Part shown: one piece after another, positions 1 through 8,801 of the stretch
Position numbering within the stretch: position 1 is the first letter of the stretch
Layout of the letters: every line of letters starts with the position of its first letter
From: Comamonadaceae bacterium UBA2121
GTDB taxonomy: Bacteria > Pseudomonadota > Gammaproteobacteria > Burkholderiales > Burkholderiaceae_C
Reading direction: 5' to 3'
Assembly (NCBI GenBank): GCA_002331385.1
Contig: DCYB01000001.1
Location: 124,001-188,000, forward strand
DNA length: 64,000 nt
Position numbers and translations under genes: made by a program
Notes under the pieces: generated by a model
Seen by the model: the letters and a program-made list of their open reading frames with translations, nothing else
What the model was told of the DNA's origin: nothing
Databases searched by the model: none

Positions 1-162
1 GTATCCCAACCGGGCCAAGTTCCCGTCGGAATGCAGGATTTCTGAGCCTCACGCACAATAGAGCGCATCAGATCGGCGAAAAGTGGCAATGCCGCAGATT
101 CTTCTCGCCTGCGCGCACAACCGATAGTGCGCCCCCACGATACAACACAAAACAACTCGACA

Positions 163-789
163 ATGCCCCTGTCTCCTCCGGTGGAGCGCACCGCCAAACA
201 CGTGCGCCGCGTCACATACCAAGGTTATCAACGCAGCGATGGCCTATGGGACATCGAAGGCGAATTGCACGACAGCAAATCGCACGACATCGAATTCATC
301 CGCGATCCCGGCAAGATCCGCAAAGCGGGCGCGGCCATCCACCACATGTGGCTGCGCGTGACCATCAACACGGATCTGGAGGTGCAAGCCATCGAGGCCA
401 CGATGGACGCGCACCCGCTGGGCGGCTGCCCCGAGGCACTGGCCGCATTGCAATCCATGGTGGGCTGCAGCATGTCGCGCGGCTGGCGCAAGGCGATTCA
501 GGAACATCTGGGTGGCGTCGCCAGTTGCACGCACATTCGCGAACTGCTCTTCAACCTCGCCACCGCCGCCTTCCAGACGCTCTCGTCCGAGGCGTTCTCC
601 ACGCCCACCGATGGCGAACCACCACGCCATCTCGGCCAATGCACGGGCTGGGATTTCCGCGGCGAAGGCGTCAAGGAGTTCTACCCGCAGTTCTATCAAC
701 GCGAAACCAGCGCCCGCCCCGGCGCGGCAACATCCCTCCCGGAGATGCGTGAATCCCAACAAGATTCATCGACCATCGGCTCTTCATAG
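163..789 (+). CDS. DUF2889 family protein
   Basis: The product is a 208-residue protein with no catalytic motif that I recognise. The middle of the protein (HHMWLRVTINTDLEVQAIEA, then cysteine-containing stretches around GGCPEAL and VGCSMSRGW, and IRELLFNLATAAFQTL) matches the pattern of the DUF2889 family, whose function is unknown. There is no signal peptide and no membrane segment, so it is probably cytoplasmic. I chose the ATG at 163; the frame stays open to a GTG at 127, but the conserved-looking part begins just after the ATG. It ends 14 bases before moaA and points the same way, so co-transcription with moaA is likely. Whether it has anything to do with molybdenum cofactor synthesis is unknown. 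Confidence 0.8.
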   Translation: MPLSPPVERTAKHVRRVTYQGYQRSDGLWDIEGELHDSKSHDIEFIRDPGKIRKAGAAIHHMWLRVTINTDLEVQAIEATMDAHPLGGCPEALAALQSMVGCSMSRGWRKAIQEHLGGVASCTHIRELLFNLATAAFQTLSSEAFSTPTDGEPPRHLGQCTGWDFRGEGVKEFYPQFYQRETSARPGAATSLPEMRESQQDSSTIGSS

Positions 790-803
790 GCGAAAATCAG
801 CTC

Positions 804-1940
804 ATGGGTGAACGCATTATTCCTTTGGTAGACCAGCGCAAAGGCGCGCTGCGCGCTGTCGTGCCCGAATTCGGTATGCCGGCGGGAGACTCGCTGACCG
901 ACGCACTACAGCGTCCGCTGCGCGACCTGCGCATCAGCGTGACGGATCGCTGCAACTTTCGCTGCTCCTACTGCATGCCCAAGGATGTGTTCAACAAGGA
1001 CTATCCGTACCTGCCCCACAGCGCGCTGCTCAGTTTTGAGGAAATCACGCGCCTCGCGCGCCAGTTCATGACACTGGGCGTGCGCAAGATTCGCCTGACC
1101 GGAGGCGAGCCGCTGCTGCGCAAGAACATCGAGCAGTTGATTGCGCAACTGGCCGGGTTGCGCACCGTGGACGGCAAGGTGCCCGACCTCACGCTCACCA
1201 CCAACGGCTCGGTGCTGGCACGCAAGGCACGGGCGCTGCGCGACGCGGGCCTGGCGCGCGTGACCGTCAGTCTGGACAGCCTGAACGATGCCCTGTTCCG
1301 TGATATGAACGACATGGACTTTCCCGTCACCGAGGTGCTGCGCGGCATCGAGGCGGCGCAGGAAGTCGGCTTTGACAAAGTCAAGGTGAACATGGTCGTC
1401 AAACGCGGCACGAACGACCACGAAATCCTCTCGATGGCGAAGCATTTCCGTGGCACCGGCATCACCCTGCGTTTTATCGAGTACATGGACGTCGGCTCCA
1501 CCAACGGCTGGTGCATGGACGAAGTGCTGCCGTCGGATGAAGTCATCCGCTTGCTGCAAACCGAATATCCACTCGTGCCGCTGGAAGCCGCCACGCCCGG
1601 CGAAACGGCCAAGCGCTGGGGCTATGCCGATGCGTCCGGCCTCTACGATCCTGCGCTGGGCGAAATCGGCGTCATCAGTAGCGTCACGCACGCTTTCTGC
1701 GGCGACTGCAATCGCGCTCGCTTGTCCACCGAAGGCCAGCTCTACCTGTGCCTGTTCGCCCAGCACGGCTACGATCTGCGCAGCCTGTTGCGCGGTGAGG
1801 CCAGCGATGCCGACATCGCCGCCGCGCTCGCCCACATTTGGCAGGGCCGCACCGACCGCTATTCCGAAATCCGCAGCACCCTGCCGCCAGAATCTGGCAA
1901 GGGCGGGCGGCGCATCGAGATGAGCTACATCGGCGGCTGA
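804..1940 (+). CDS. moaA: GTP 3',8-cyclase MoaA (molybdenum cofactor step 1)
   Basis: MoaA is a radical-SAM enzyme that, with MoaC, converts GTP to cyclic pyranopterin monophosphate, the first step of molybdenum cofactor synthesis in the cytoplasm. The N-terminal radical-SAM cluster motif CNFRCSYC is present (Cys50, Cys54, Cys57), followed by the SAM-binding LTGGEPLLR. The C-terminal second cluster region includes FCGDCNRARLS and a later Cys, and the protein ends in the family's Gly-Gly tail (YIGG) needed for activity. At 378 residues it is slightly longer than the classical enzyme because of a variable N-terminal extension of about 35 residues, common in Burkholderiales. Its stop codon directly abuts the stop of the convergent CoA-transferase gene. 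The partner genes mobA and moeA lie about 7 kb downstream, beyond a catabolic cassette. Confidence 0.97.
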   Translation: MGERIIPLVDQRKGALRAVVPEFGMPAGDSLTDALQRPLRDLRISVTDRCNFRCSYCMPKDVFNKDYPYLPHSALLSFEEITRLARQFMTLGVRKIRLTGGEPLLRKNIEQLIAQLAGLRTVDGKVPDLTLTTNGSVLARKARALRDAGLARVTVSLDSLNDALFRDMNDMDFPVTEVLRGIEAAQEVGFDKVKVNMVVKRGTNDHEILSMAKHFRGTGITLRFIEYMDVGSTNGWCMDEVLPSDEVIRLLQTEYPLVPLEAATPGETAKRWGYADASGLYDPALGEIGVISSVTHAFCGDCNRARLSTEGQLYLCLFAQHGYDLRSLLRGEASDADIAAALAHIWQGRTDRYSEIRSTLPPESGKGGRRIEMSYIGG

Positions 1941-3062
1941 TCAGGCCACCGCCCCGGACTCGGGAAACGGCGGAGGCGCCAGCCGATAGGTGGCCGGCGT
2001 GGCGCTCAGGCGAATCGGCGAAGCAATGCCCTTGTAGCCGTTGTCCAGCGCAACCAGCGCGCCTGACGCACGCGCCTGCTCCGACTCCAGCACCTGCGCC
2101 ACGTTCTGCACGGGCGCGCACGGCACACCCTGCTGCACCAACGCCTGCGCAAGCTCTGCGGCATCTTCGCGTGCCAGCAAGGGCTCCAACCGATCGCGCA
2201 GCTCTGCGCGGTGGGTGGAGCGTTGCGGATTGGTCGCGAACTCCGGGCGCTCTGCCAGCGCCGCCTGCCCCAAGTGTTCGCAGAACGTCCGGAACTGCCG
2301 GTCATTGCCGATGGCCAGATAGATCGACCCATTGCGCGTGGCGAACGCATCGTAGGGATAGATGTTCGGGTGCGCATTGCCCGTCAACTGGGGCACGGCG
2401 CCGTTGCCAAAGTAGTTGCTCGTATGCGGGTGCAGCAGCGCCACCGCGTTGGCGAACAAGGTCGTCTCCACCAACTGCCCCTGCCCGGTGATGTGCCGCG
2501 CCTGCAAGGCCAGCAGAATGCCGATCATCGCGTTCAGCCCCGTCGTCATGTCCACCACCGGCAGGCCCACGCGCATCGGCCCAGTCTCTGCCGTGCCGTT
2601 GACCGACATGAGGCCACACAGCGCCTGCATCGCCGTATCGTAGGCGGGCAGTCCAGCCATGGGCCCCTGCTCACCAAAGCCCGACACGCGGCAATGAATC
2701 AGGCGCGGATTCAGCGCTTGTGTCCATTCACGGGTCAGCCCCCATTTGCGCGCGGAATCCGGGCGGAAGTTCTCGATCAGCACATCCGCATCGCGCAGCA
2801 GCTCGGTGAAACGCTCGAAATCCTCGCGCAGGTTGAAGTCCAGCACCTCCAGCGTCTTGTTGCGGTTCGCGCCCGAAAAATACGCAGAGACCGGCCCCAG
2901 CATGGGCGGCTTCCAGGACCGTGTGTCGTCGCCCGCAGGGGCCTCGATCTTCAGCACCTCCGCGCCGTGGTCCCCCAACATTTGCCCGCAGACCGGGCCG
3001 CCCAGTACGCGTGAAGCGTCGATCACCTTCAGGCCGGTGAGTGCGCCATTCGCCAGATTCAT
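1941..3062 (-). CDS. CaiB/BaiF (family III) CoA-transferase 1
   Basis: This is a 373-residue family III acyl-CoA transferase, which moves CoA between carboxylic acids through an aspartyl-CoA thioester. The N-terminal signature VIDASRVLGGPVCGQMLGDH and the following AEVLKIEAP are typical, and Asp142 in AYDTAMQAL sits where the catalytic Asp of the family is expected. The substrate cannot be told from sequence. I chose the ATG at 3062, preceded by GGAG at good spacing; the frame runs further upstream but without family similarity. It is transcribed away from the Bug-type binding protein gene at 3214, and the 150-base divergent region carries a likely LysR-type operator. Related CoA-transferases occur at 7559 and 29777. 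Confidence 0.93.
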   Translation of the reverse strand: MNLANGALTGLKVIDASRVLGGPVCGQMLGDHGAEVLKIEAPAGDDTRSWKPPMLGPVSAYFSGANRNKTLEVLDFNLREDFERFTELLRDADVLIENFRPDSARKWGLTREWTQALNPRLIHCRVSGFGEQGPMAGLPAYDTAMQALCGLMSVNGTAETGPMRVGLPVVDMTTGLNAMIGILLALQARHITGQGQLVETTLFANAVALLHPHTSNYFGNGAVPQLTGNAHPNIYPYDAFATRNGSIYLAIGNDRQFRTFCEHLGQAALAERPEFATNPQRSTHRAELRDRLEPLLAREDAAELAQALVQQGVPCAPVQNVAQVLESEQARASGALVALDNGYKGIASPIRLSATPATYRLAPPPFPESGAVA

Positions 3063-3122
3063 TCTTTTACTCCGCAAGGGTTTCATCAAGTGCAGTTCGA
3101 ATCTAGCCAGCCCTGACCCGCG

Positions 3123-3170
3123 ATCCATTCGAAATACATATTCGCGAATTCGCAATACGTATGGCGCGCG
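3123..3170 (+). promoter_or_regulatory. 48-bp shared control element, copy 1
   Basis: A 48-bp block in the divergent region between CoA-transferase 1 and Bug protein 1 is repeated upstream of Bug protein 2 at 5604-5651. The outer parts (16 bp ATCCATTCGAAATACA and 12 bp GTATGGCGCGCG) are identical and separated by exactly 20 bp in both copies; about 40 of 48 bases agree. The centre of this copy contains the palindrome ATTCGCGAAT and an ATACGTAT. ATAC/GTAT dyads are usual in LysR operators, and the LysR gene at 4225 lies between the two copies. It is probably the operator plus core promoter; no strong -35/-10 pair is visible. Confidence 0.6.
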
Positions 3171-3213
3171 TCGCGTGGCTTCCTATATTCGGGGAAACCC
3201 ATCAGGAGACACC

Positions 3214-4176
3214 ATGAAGAAGACCATGTTCGCCGCGCTCGCGATCCTTGCCACCGTGGCCGCACAACCCGTCTGGGCCGACTTTCCGGAGCGCCCGATC
3301 ACGTTTGTCGTGCCCTATCCGCCCGGCGGGCCCGCAGACCTGATTGGCCGCGCCGTCGCCGTCGAAATGGCGAAGGTTGCGGGCCAGGCCATCGTGGTGG
3401 AAAACCGCGCCGGAGCGGGTGGCAACATTGCCGGTGATTACGTCGCCCGCGCCAACAAGGACGGCTACACGCTGCTGTTCGGTTCGTCCCCGGTGCTGGT
3501 GATCAATCCTGCGCTCTACAAGAACCTCAAGTTCAATCCGCTGACCGACTTCCAGCCCATTGCCGATTTCGGCAGCCTGCCTAACGCGATTCTGGTGAAC
3601 AAGGCACTCGGCGTGTCGACCGTGCCGCAATTGCTCGAGCGCGACAAGAAGAGCGGATTGGCCTACGCATCGGCCGGCAGCGGTGGCACGACGCACCTGT
3701 CGGGCGTGCTGTTTGCGCAGAAGACCGGCGCGAACCTCAACCACATTCCCTACAAGGGCTCCGGTCCTGCGCTGCAGGCACTGCTCGCCAATCAGGTGGA
3801 AGTCACATTCACCGACATCTTCACGGCCAAGCCGTTTGTCGAGTCCGGCCAATTGCAGATGCTGGCACTCACGACCAGCCAACGCTCGCCACTGTTCCCG
3901 AACGTGGCGACTCTGGCCGAACAAGGCGTGAAGGGCGTGGACATCAGCGTGTTCTTCGCCCTGCTCGCTCCCAGCGGCATTCCGGAGGCAACCAAGAAAA
4001 AGCTGTCGGATTGGTCGCAGAAAGTGCTGCAAGACCCTCAGTTGCGCAAGCAACTGGAATCGCGCGGCCTGAACATTCCTGCACAGAACACGCCCGAGGA
4101 CCTCGCGGCGAAGATGAAAAAGGAATCAGCGCAGTGGGCAGACATTGTCCGCAGCTCCGGCGCTTCCATCGATTGA
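3214..4176 (+). CDS. Bug-family tripartite tricarboxylate transporter substrate-binding protein 1
   Basis: This 320-residue protein starts with a Sec signal peptide (MKKTMFAALAILATVAAQPVWA) and continues with the hallmark Bug/TctC fold start, FPERPITFVVPYPPGGPADL. Bug proteins bind small carboxylates or amides in the periplasm and pass them to TctA/TctB membrane partners. No TctA or TctB gene lies nearby, so this is an orphan receptor that must use a distant permease or act as a sensor. The ATG at 3214 has an AGGAGA ribosome site. The gene is divergent from CoA-transferase 1 and followed by a LysR regulator gene after about 50 bases. The ligand is unknown. Confidence 0.93.
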   Translation: MKKTMFAALAILATVAAQPVWADFPERPITFVVPYPPGGPADLIGRAVAVEMAKVAGQAIVVENRAGAGGNIAGDYVARANKDGYTLLFGSSPVLVINPALYKNLKFNPLTDFQPIADFGSLPNAILVNKALGVSTVPQLLERDKKSGLAYASAGSGGTTHLSGVLFAQKTGANLNHIPYKGSGPALQALLANQVEVTFTDIFTAKPFVESGQLQMLALTTSQRSPLFPNVATLAEQGVKGVDISVFFALLAPSGIPEATKKKLSDWSQKVLQDPQLRKQLESRGLNIPAQNTPEDLAAKMKKESAQWADIVRSSGASID

Positions 4177-4224
4177 TGTGCGCTGCTCGCCGGTAGCATG
4201 TGATTTTTTTGTTCACTGGCGACC

Positions 4225-5130
4225 ATGCGATACGAATCCATTGAAATGCGACACCTGCGCTACTTTGTGGCGCTGGCCGAAGAACTGAACTTTGGCCGCG
4301 CGGCGCTCAAGTGCCATGTGTCGCAACCGCCCTTCAGCATCGCCATCCAGCAACTGGAGTCCTATATCGGCGCTGCGCTGGTGCAGCGCAGCAGCCGCCA
4401 GGTCACTTTGACGGACGCTGGTCATGCGTTCCGCGAAAAGGCCGTGCGGCTGCTGGCGCAGGCCAACGAAGCCTATGCGCTGGCGCACGGCATTGCCGAG
4501 GGCAAGCAGGGGCTGCTGCGCATTGGCTTTCACGCCTCCATGGTGTTTCGCGGCCTGGACCGGCTCATCCGGCGGCTCGAAGAACAAGAGCCGCTGCTCA
4601 CGCTGGAGCTCTCGGAGATGTCGTCGCAAAGCCAGGTAGATGCACTGATTGCCGGGCATATCGACATCGGCTTCGGCCACTCAGCGCTGGTGCCCAGCCA
4701 GTTATCGTTCACCACGCTGTTCAATGAGCCGCTGATGGCCTGCCTGCCGCCGCATCACTATGCAGCCAAGGGCGCCTCCATCGACCTGCGCCAACTGGAG
4801 CACGACGATTTCATCCTGTTCAGGCGCGCCGGTTCGCCCGCTTATTTCGACCAGATCATCGCCCTGTGTGTGAACGCTGGATTCACGCCGCGCGTGAAGT
4901 ACCAGACCAGCCAGTGGCTGACCGTCGTCTCCATGGTGTCCAAAGGACTGGGCGTGGCGGTCGTTCCCCAATGCCTGTCCTCGTGCGGCATACAGGCCCA
5001 GTTCCTGGAGCTGCAACACCAGTCGCCGCTCTCGCCGGTGCAATGCATGTGGCTGGCCGCGTGCGACAAACCCGTCGTGCGCAGCGCACTCAAGCATGTG
5101 CAGCAATGCATCTCTTCTCCACCCACCTGA
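4225..5130 (+). CDS. LysR-type transcriptional regulator 1
   Basis: This is a 301-residue LysR regulator. The N-terminal winged helix-turn-helix is clear (MRHLRYFVALAEELNFGRAA, then HVSQPPFSIAIQQLE and TLTDAGHAF), followed by a co-inducer binding domain of normal length. A second in-frame ATG at 4246 would give the more usual start MRHLRYF; I keep 4225 because both fit. It lies inside the first catabolic cassette between Bug protein 1 and the VOC protein gene, all on the plus strand. The 48-bp elements at 3123 and 5604 flank it and are its most likely binding sites. The inducer is not known. Confidence 0.93.
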   Translation: MRYESIEMRHLRYFVALAEELNFGRAALKCHVSQPPFSIAIQQLESYIGAALVQRSSRQVTLTDAGHAFREKAVRLLAQANEAYALAHGIAEGKQGLLRIGFHASMVFRGLDRLIRRLEEQEPLLTLELSEMSSQSQVDALIAGHIDIGFGHSALVPSQLSFTTLFNEPLMACLPPHHYAAKGASIDLRQLEHDDFILFRRAGSPAYFDQIIALCVNAGFTPRVKYQTSQWLTVVSMVSKGLGVAVVPQCLSSCGIQAQFLELQHQSPLSPVQCMWLAACDKPVVRSALKHVQQCISSPPT

Positions 5131-5139
5131 ATTTCATCC

Positions 5140-5583
5140 ATGCAGCAGAACACGCCACTCCGCTACCCCTACCAGCGCCCCGAGCGCTACCACCTCCAGC
5201 ACGTGCACCTCTTTGCACAGGACCTGGATCGCACGCTGGCGTTTTACCGCCACTGGTTTGATGGCGAGGTGATGTGGGACGGCGATTATGGCGGCGCGCG
5301 CAACGTGTTCATGCGCATCGGCATCGGTGCCCTGCACTTCTACGATCAGGCGCCGCGTGCGCTTGACCGCAATGCGTTTCACCACCTCGGCATGCAGGTC
5401 GTCGGGCTACAGGATCTCTATGACCGCATGCACGCCGCTGGGCTGCATCTGCCCAATCCCATCCGCGAATCTGCAGGCGGTGGTTATTTCATGGTGCAGG
5501 CACCCGATCAGGTGCTGATCGAAGCATTCGAGCCCGGCCCCGATCGCGACGAGCGCGTGCTGTCGTACTACGGCTACCGCTAA
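5140..5583 (+). CDS. VOC (glyoxalase/bleomycin resistance/dioxygenase) family protein
   Basis: This 147-residue single-domain protein has the vicinal oxygen chelate pattern: a first strand HLQHVHLFAQDLDRTLAFY, a middle FHHLGMQVVGL, and a final strand VLIEAFEPG with the usual glutamate metal ligand. Candidate metal ligands are the His residues in QHVHLF and FHHLG and the Glu in IEAFE. Members act as lyases, isomerases or extradiol dioxygenases, and the exact reaction cannot be assigned. It starts 10 bases after the LysR gene and is probably co-transcribed with it. In the cassette it may handle a diol or keto-acid intermediate; that is inference from the neighbours only. Confidence 0.85.
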   Translation: MQQNTPLRYPYQRPERYHLQHVHLFAQDLDRTLAFYRHWFDGEVMWDGDYGGARNVFMRIGIGALHFYDQAPRALDRNAFHHLGMQVVGLQDLYDRMHAAGLHLPNPIRESAGGGYFMVQAPDQVLIEAFEPGPDRDERVLSYYGYR

Positions 5584-5603
5584 GCGCCCTCCGCATCCCC
5601 GGC

Positions 5604-5651
5604 ATCCATTCGAAATACAAATCCACGCTTTCACAAGAAGTATGGCGCGCG
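5604..5651 (+). promoter_or_regulatory. 48-bp shared control element, copy 2
   Basis: This is the second copy of the block at 3123-3170, placed 93 bases upstream of the GTG start of Bug protein 2. The left 16 bp and right 12 bp are identical to copy 1 with the same 20-bp spacing; the middle matches at about 12 of 20 positions and lacks the ATTCGCGAAT palindrome. Conservation of spacing as well as sequence argues for a functional operator/promoter unit and not chance similarity. Confidence 0.6.
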
Positions 5652-5744
5652 CGCCAGCGCATCGAATACTGCAAGCAGCCCCGGTCAGCGGTCCCGCGAA
5701 CGCACACCGGACCCGCTTTCAACTCTATTGCAGGAGATCGACAG

Positions 5745-6701
5745 GTGCGCAGAATTTTTGCCCTCATCGCCGCAGCGCTCGTGACATGCAGCGCGCAAGC
5801 GTTTCCCTCCAGGCCCATACAGATCGTCGTGCCCTACAGCGCTGGCGGCATCGCCGACATCATGGCCCGGCGCATTGCCGACGAGTTGTCCAGCGACCTC
5901 AAGACCCCAGTCATGGTGGTGAACAAGGGCGGCGCCAATGGCGTGGTTGGCACGCAGATGGTGGCCTCGGCCAAGCCGGACGGGCACACGATCCTGTTCA
6001 CGCCCAACACGCCGCTGTCGATCAATCCGCTGCTGTACAAAGCCCTGCCATACGATCCGCAAAAGGACCTGGAAATCCTGTCCTTGCTCACCGAGTCGCC
6101 CATCGTCGTCGTGGCGCGGCCCCAGTTGGGTGTCAACACACTGAAGGAGTTGGCAGCGCTCGCACGCCAGAAACAAGGCGGCCTGAACTACTCATCCGTG
6201 TCCGCCACGGGCGTGCTGACACTTCCCATGCGCAAGCTGGAGAACGAGCTCGGTTTCCAGATGACCGGCATTCCCTATCCGGGCGCCGGCCAGGCCATGA
6301 ACGCGGTGCTGGCGGGGGATGTCGACGTGAGCGTGAACGCGCTGGGCTCGGCCCTTCCCTACATCACATCGGGCAAGGTAGTGGCGATTGCGGTGGGCAC
6401 CGAGGCGCGCATCAAGGAGGCCCCGCACGTGCAGACGATCCGCGAAAGTCTGCCCGGCTTCCAATCGTCCATCTGGTATTCGTTATCGGTGCCACGCGGG
6501 CTGGACGAGCCGACCCGTCAGCGACTGATGCAGTCCTTTGACAAGCTGCGACACAGCAGCGCGCTGCGCGAAGCCTTCGCCAAGGACTACATGACCGTAC
6601 CCGCGCCCAAGAGCCTCGAACAACTCAAGGACTATCTCGCCGACGACCTGCGTCGCTGGCAGAAAGTCATTCAGGACAACCACATCCAGGCGAGCAACTA
6701 A
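5745..6701 (+). CDS. Bug-family tripartite tricarboxylate transporter substrate-binding protein 2
   Basis: This 318-residue periplasmic binding protein has a short signal peptide (RRIFALIAAALVTCSAQA) followed by FPSRPIQIVVPYSAGGIADI, the Bug/TctC entry motif. It starts with GTG at 5745, supported by a GGAGA ribosome site 7 bases upstream. Its stop codon is followed immediately by the ATG of the hydratase gene, so the two are translationally adjacent. As with Bug protein 1, no membrane partners are encoded here. The upstream element at 5604 suggests the same regulator controls both binding proteins. The ligand is probably a carboxylate processed by the downstream hydratase and CoA-transferase, which is inference. 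Confidence 0.92.
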   Translation: MRRIFALIAAALVTCSAQAFPSRPIQIVVPYSAGGIADIMARRIADELSSDLKTPVMVVNKGGANGVVGTQMVASAKPDGHTILFTPNTPLSINPLLYKALPYDPQKDLEILSLLTESPIVVVARPQLGVNTLKELAALARQKQGGLNYSSVSATGVLTLPMRKLENELGFQMTGIPYPGAGQAMNAVLAGDVDVSVNALGSALPYITSGKVVAIAVGTEARIKEAPHVQTIRESLPGFQSSIWYSLSVPRGLDEPTRQRLMQSFDKLRHSSALREAFAKDYMTVPAPKSLEQLKDYLADDLRRWQKVIQDNHIQASN

Positions 6702-7508
6702 ATGACTGAACTTTCTTCACTCCCCTGTGCAAGCACCCAGAACGCATCGCTGGTTCAGGCCCTTGCCCATGCCCGCGCATCGGGCGAGCAGATTCATGCG
6801 CTCGATCCCTCATGGAATCTGCCGGACGAAGACGCAGGCGTGCGCACCATGCTCGCCGTCGCCGACGCACTGGCATGGCCCCGACTCGGCTGGAAGATCG
6901 CGGCCACCAATGTGGATCTGCAAAAGAAACTGCGCACCGCTGGCCCGGTGTTTGGCGCCACCTTCCAGCGCTTTCTCTGCACGTCACCCGCCCAAGTCGA
7001 GCGCAAGCGCCTGCTCGATCCGGTCATCGAGTGCGAGTTCGCCTTCACCATCGATCGCGCACTGCCCGAGCAAACGGCGGACTACCAATTCGATGATCTC
7101 GCCCAGGTGATCCGCAGCGTGCACACCTGCGTGGAAATCGCAGAATGTCGCTTCGCGCGCGCGTCGATCCCGCCGGTTGAATACATCATGGCCGATGGCT
7201 TTGCCTCGGGCTGGTATGTGCTGGGCGAGCCAGTGCACGACTGGCAACGCGCGTTCGAGCATGGCGTGCGCGTGCAACTGCTGCGCAATGGCGTTGCGCA
7301 TTCCAGCGGCACCTCGGCCGACGTCATGGGGCATCCGCTACTGCCGCTGGTGTGGCTGGCCAATCGACTCAAGCGATTGGGGCAGCCCTTGAAGGCCGGC
7401 GACATGGTCAGCACCGGCTCGTGCAACATCCTTGCCGCCGCCCGCGCGGGCGACCAGTTCGAGGCCATTTATGACGGCTTCGGCAGCATCCGCTTGACAA
7501 CGCCCTGA
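6702..7508 (+). CDS. 2-keto-4-pentenoate hydratase / fumarylacetoacetate hydrolase-like enzyme
   Basis: This 268-residue cytoplasmic protein resembles the hydratase/decarboxylase branch of the FAH superfamily, which acts on 2-hydroxy-penta-2,4-dienoates in meta-cleavage pathways. Visible features are LGWKIAATNVDLQKKLR near residue 65, the metal-binding-like segment LLDPVIECEFAFTIDRAL (the E-x-E pair is typical), HTCVEIAECRFA, and the C-terminal LKAGDMVSTGSCNILAAARA. It starts directly after the Bug protein 2 stop codon. The nearby VOC protein, possibly a ring-cleavage-type enzyme, and the CoA-transferases are consistent with breakdown of an aromatic or dicarboxylic compound, but the substrate is unknown. 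Confidence 0.85.
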   Translation: MTELSSLPCASTQNASLVQALAHARASGEQIHALDPSWNLPDEDAGVRTMLAVADALAWPRLGWKIAATNVDLQKKLRTAGPVFGATFQRFLCTSPAQVERKRLLDPVIECEFAFTIDRALPEQTADYQFDDLAQVIRSVHTCVEIAECRFARASIPPVEYIMADGFASGWYVLGEPVHDWQRAFEHGVRVQLLRNGVAHSSGTSADVMGHPLLPLVWLANRLKRLGQPLKAGDMVSTGSCNILAAARAGDQFEAIYDGFGSIRLTTP

Positions 7509-7558
7509 ACCGCGCGCACGCCATCCGCAACGCCACCACACATCAACAAGGAAGACAC

Positions 7559-8731
7559 ATGGGCATGTCCATGCAGGGTTTGAAGGTTCTGGATTTTTCA
7601 ATGGGCATCGCCGGTCCGCAGGCTGGCATGCTGTGCGCGATGCAGGGCGCTGACGTGGTCAAGATCGAAAGTCTGCAAGGCGACTGGTCGCGCACACTCG
7701 GCCCGCAGTTTGGCGACCTCACGGCGTATGCCACCGTCTGCAATCGCGGCAAGCGCTCGCTCGCCATCGATCTGAAGGATGCCGCCGCGCAGCACACGGT
7801 GCGCGCGTTGGCCCGACAGGCGGACGTGGTGATCGAGGCCTTTCGTCCCGGCGTGATGGACCGCCTGGGACTGGGCTATGCGCAACTGGCAGCCGACAAT
7901 CCCGATATCGTGTACCTGTCGGTGAACGGCTTTGGCAGCTCCGGCCCGATGGTGGACGCGCCCGCAACGGACATCGTGCTGCAGGCGTTTTCCGGCTTCA
8001 TGTTCACCAACAAAGGCAGCGACGGCATGCCGCGTCGGCTGGATCAATTCATCATCGATCAGGTGACAGGTTTGTACGCCTTCCAGTCCATCGCCACCAG
8101 CTTGCTGGAGATTGCGCGCACAGGCCGTGGTGGGCGCCATATCGAATGCAGCCTGCTGAACGCCGCCATGGCTCTGCAGGCCAGCAAGATTGCGGAAAAA
8201 CACCTCACTCCTGCAGATCAGGCGTACTTCGTGCCGCTCGGTGTTTACGCCTCTCGCGATGGTTTCGTCAGCATGTCAGTGCGCACCGACGAGCACTTCG
8301 CGCGCCTGTGCCGCCTGCTCGGGCGCGAGGATCTGCTGCAATCCGGCGACTACACCACCAACGCACAACGGGTCGCCGCCCGAACCACGCTGGAAGCCAT
8401 CCTGTGCGCTGAATTCGTGCGCCTGAGCAGCGCACAACTGGTCGAGTTGCTGGTGCGCGCGGACATCCTGCATTCCGAAGTTCAAGACTACGGGCAAACG
8501 CTGGCCCATCCCCAACTCGACGCCGCCCAGTCCATCGAGTGGTTGCAACAGGAGGGCATTGACGCCCCCGTGCCCATCGCCAATATTCCGGGCGACACGG
8601 GTGGCCACGCGGCGTCCCAGGCGCCCCATATCGGTCAGCACTCGCGCAGCGTATTGGCCGACTGGAGCACGGCGGCCAACACCATCGACGACCTGTGCGC
8701 ACGCGGCGTGGTCCGCGCGGGTGTCGAATAG
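7559..8731 (+). CDS. CaiB/BaiF (family III) CoA-transferase 2
   Basis: This is a 390-residue family III CoA-transferase. Its N-terminus (LKVLDFSMGIAGPQAGMLCA, then ADVVKIE) is typical, and Asp138 in ATDIVLQAF is at the position of the catalytic Asp. The ATG at 7559 has an AAGGAAG ribosome site; an in-frame ATG at 7565 is a possible alternative. It is the last gene of the first catabolic cassette, about 50 bases after the hydratase gene. It is clearly a different family member from CoA-transferase 1, so the cassette may activate two acids, or activate one and recycle the CoA onto another. The acid substrates cannot be told from sequence. Confidence 0.93.
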   Translation: MGMSMQGLKVLDFSMGIAGPQAGMLCAMQGADVVKIESLQGDWSRTLGPQFGDLTAYATVCNRGKRSLAIDLKDAAAQHTVRALARQADVVIEAFRPGVMDRLGLGYAQLAADNPDIVYLSVNGFGSSGPMVDAPATDIVLQAFSGFMFTNKGSDGMPRRLDQFIIDQVTGLYAFQSIATSLLEIARTGRGGRHIECSLLNAAMALQASKIAEKHLTPADQAYFVPLGVYASRDGFVSMSVRTDEHFARLCRLLGREDLLQSGDYTTNAQRVAARTTLEAILCAEFVRLSSAQLVELLVRADILHSEVQDYGQTLAHPQLDAAQSIEWLQQEGIDAPVPIANIPGDTGGHAASQAPHIGQHSRSVLADWSTAANTIDDLCARGVVRAGVE

Positions 8732-8801
8732 ACGGCGCGCTTGCTGACCTACACTTCGCTGCAGGCATTCCAGATGCCGTTGCCTGACAGCGGAGTTCAC
8801 C

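Noticed and set aside
1..45. A 14-codon open frame on the plus strand ending in TGA at the left edge, possibly the end of an upstream gene.
   Set aside because: Too short to judge, and other frames are equally open; no motif is recognisable.
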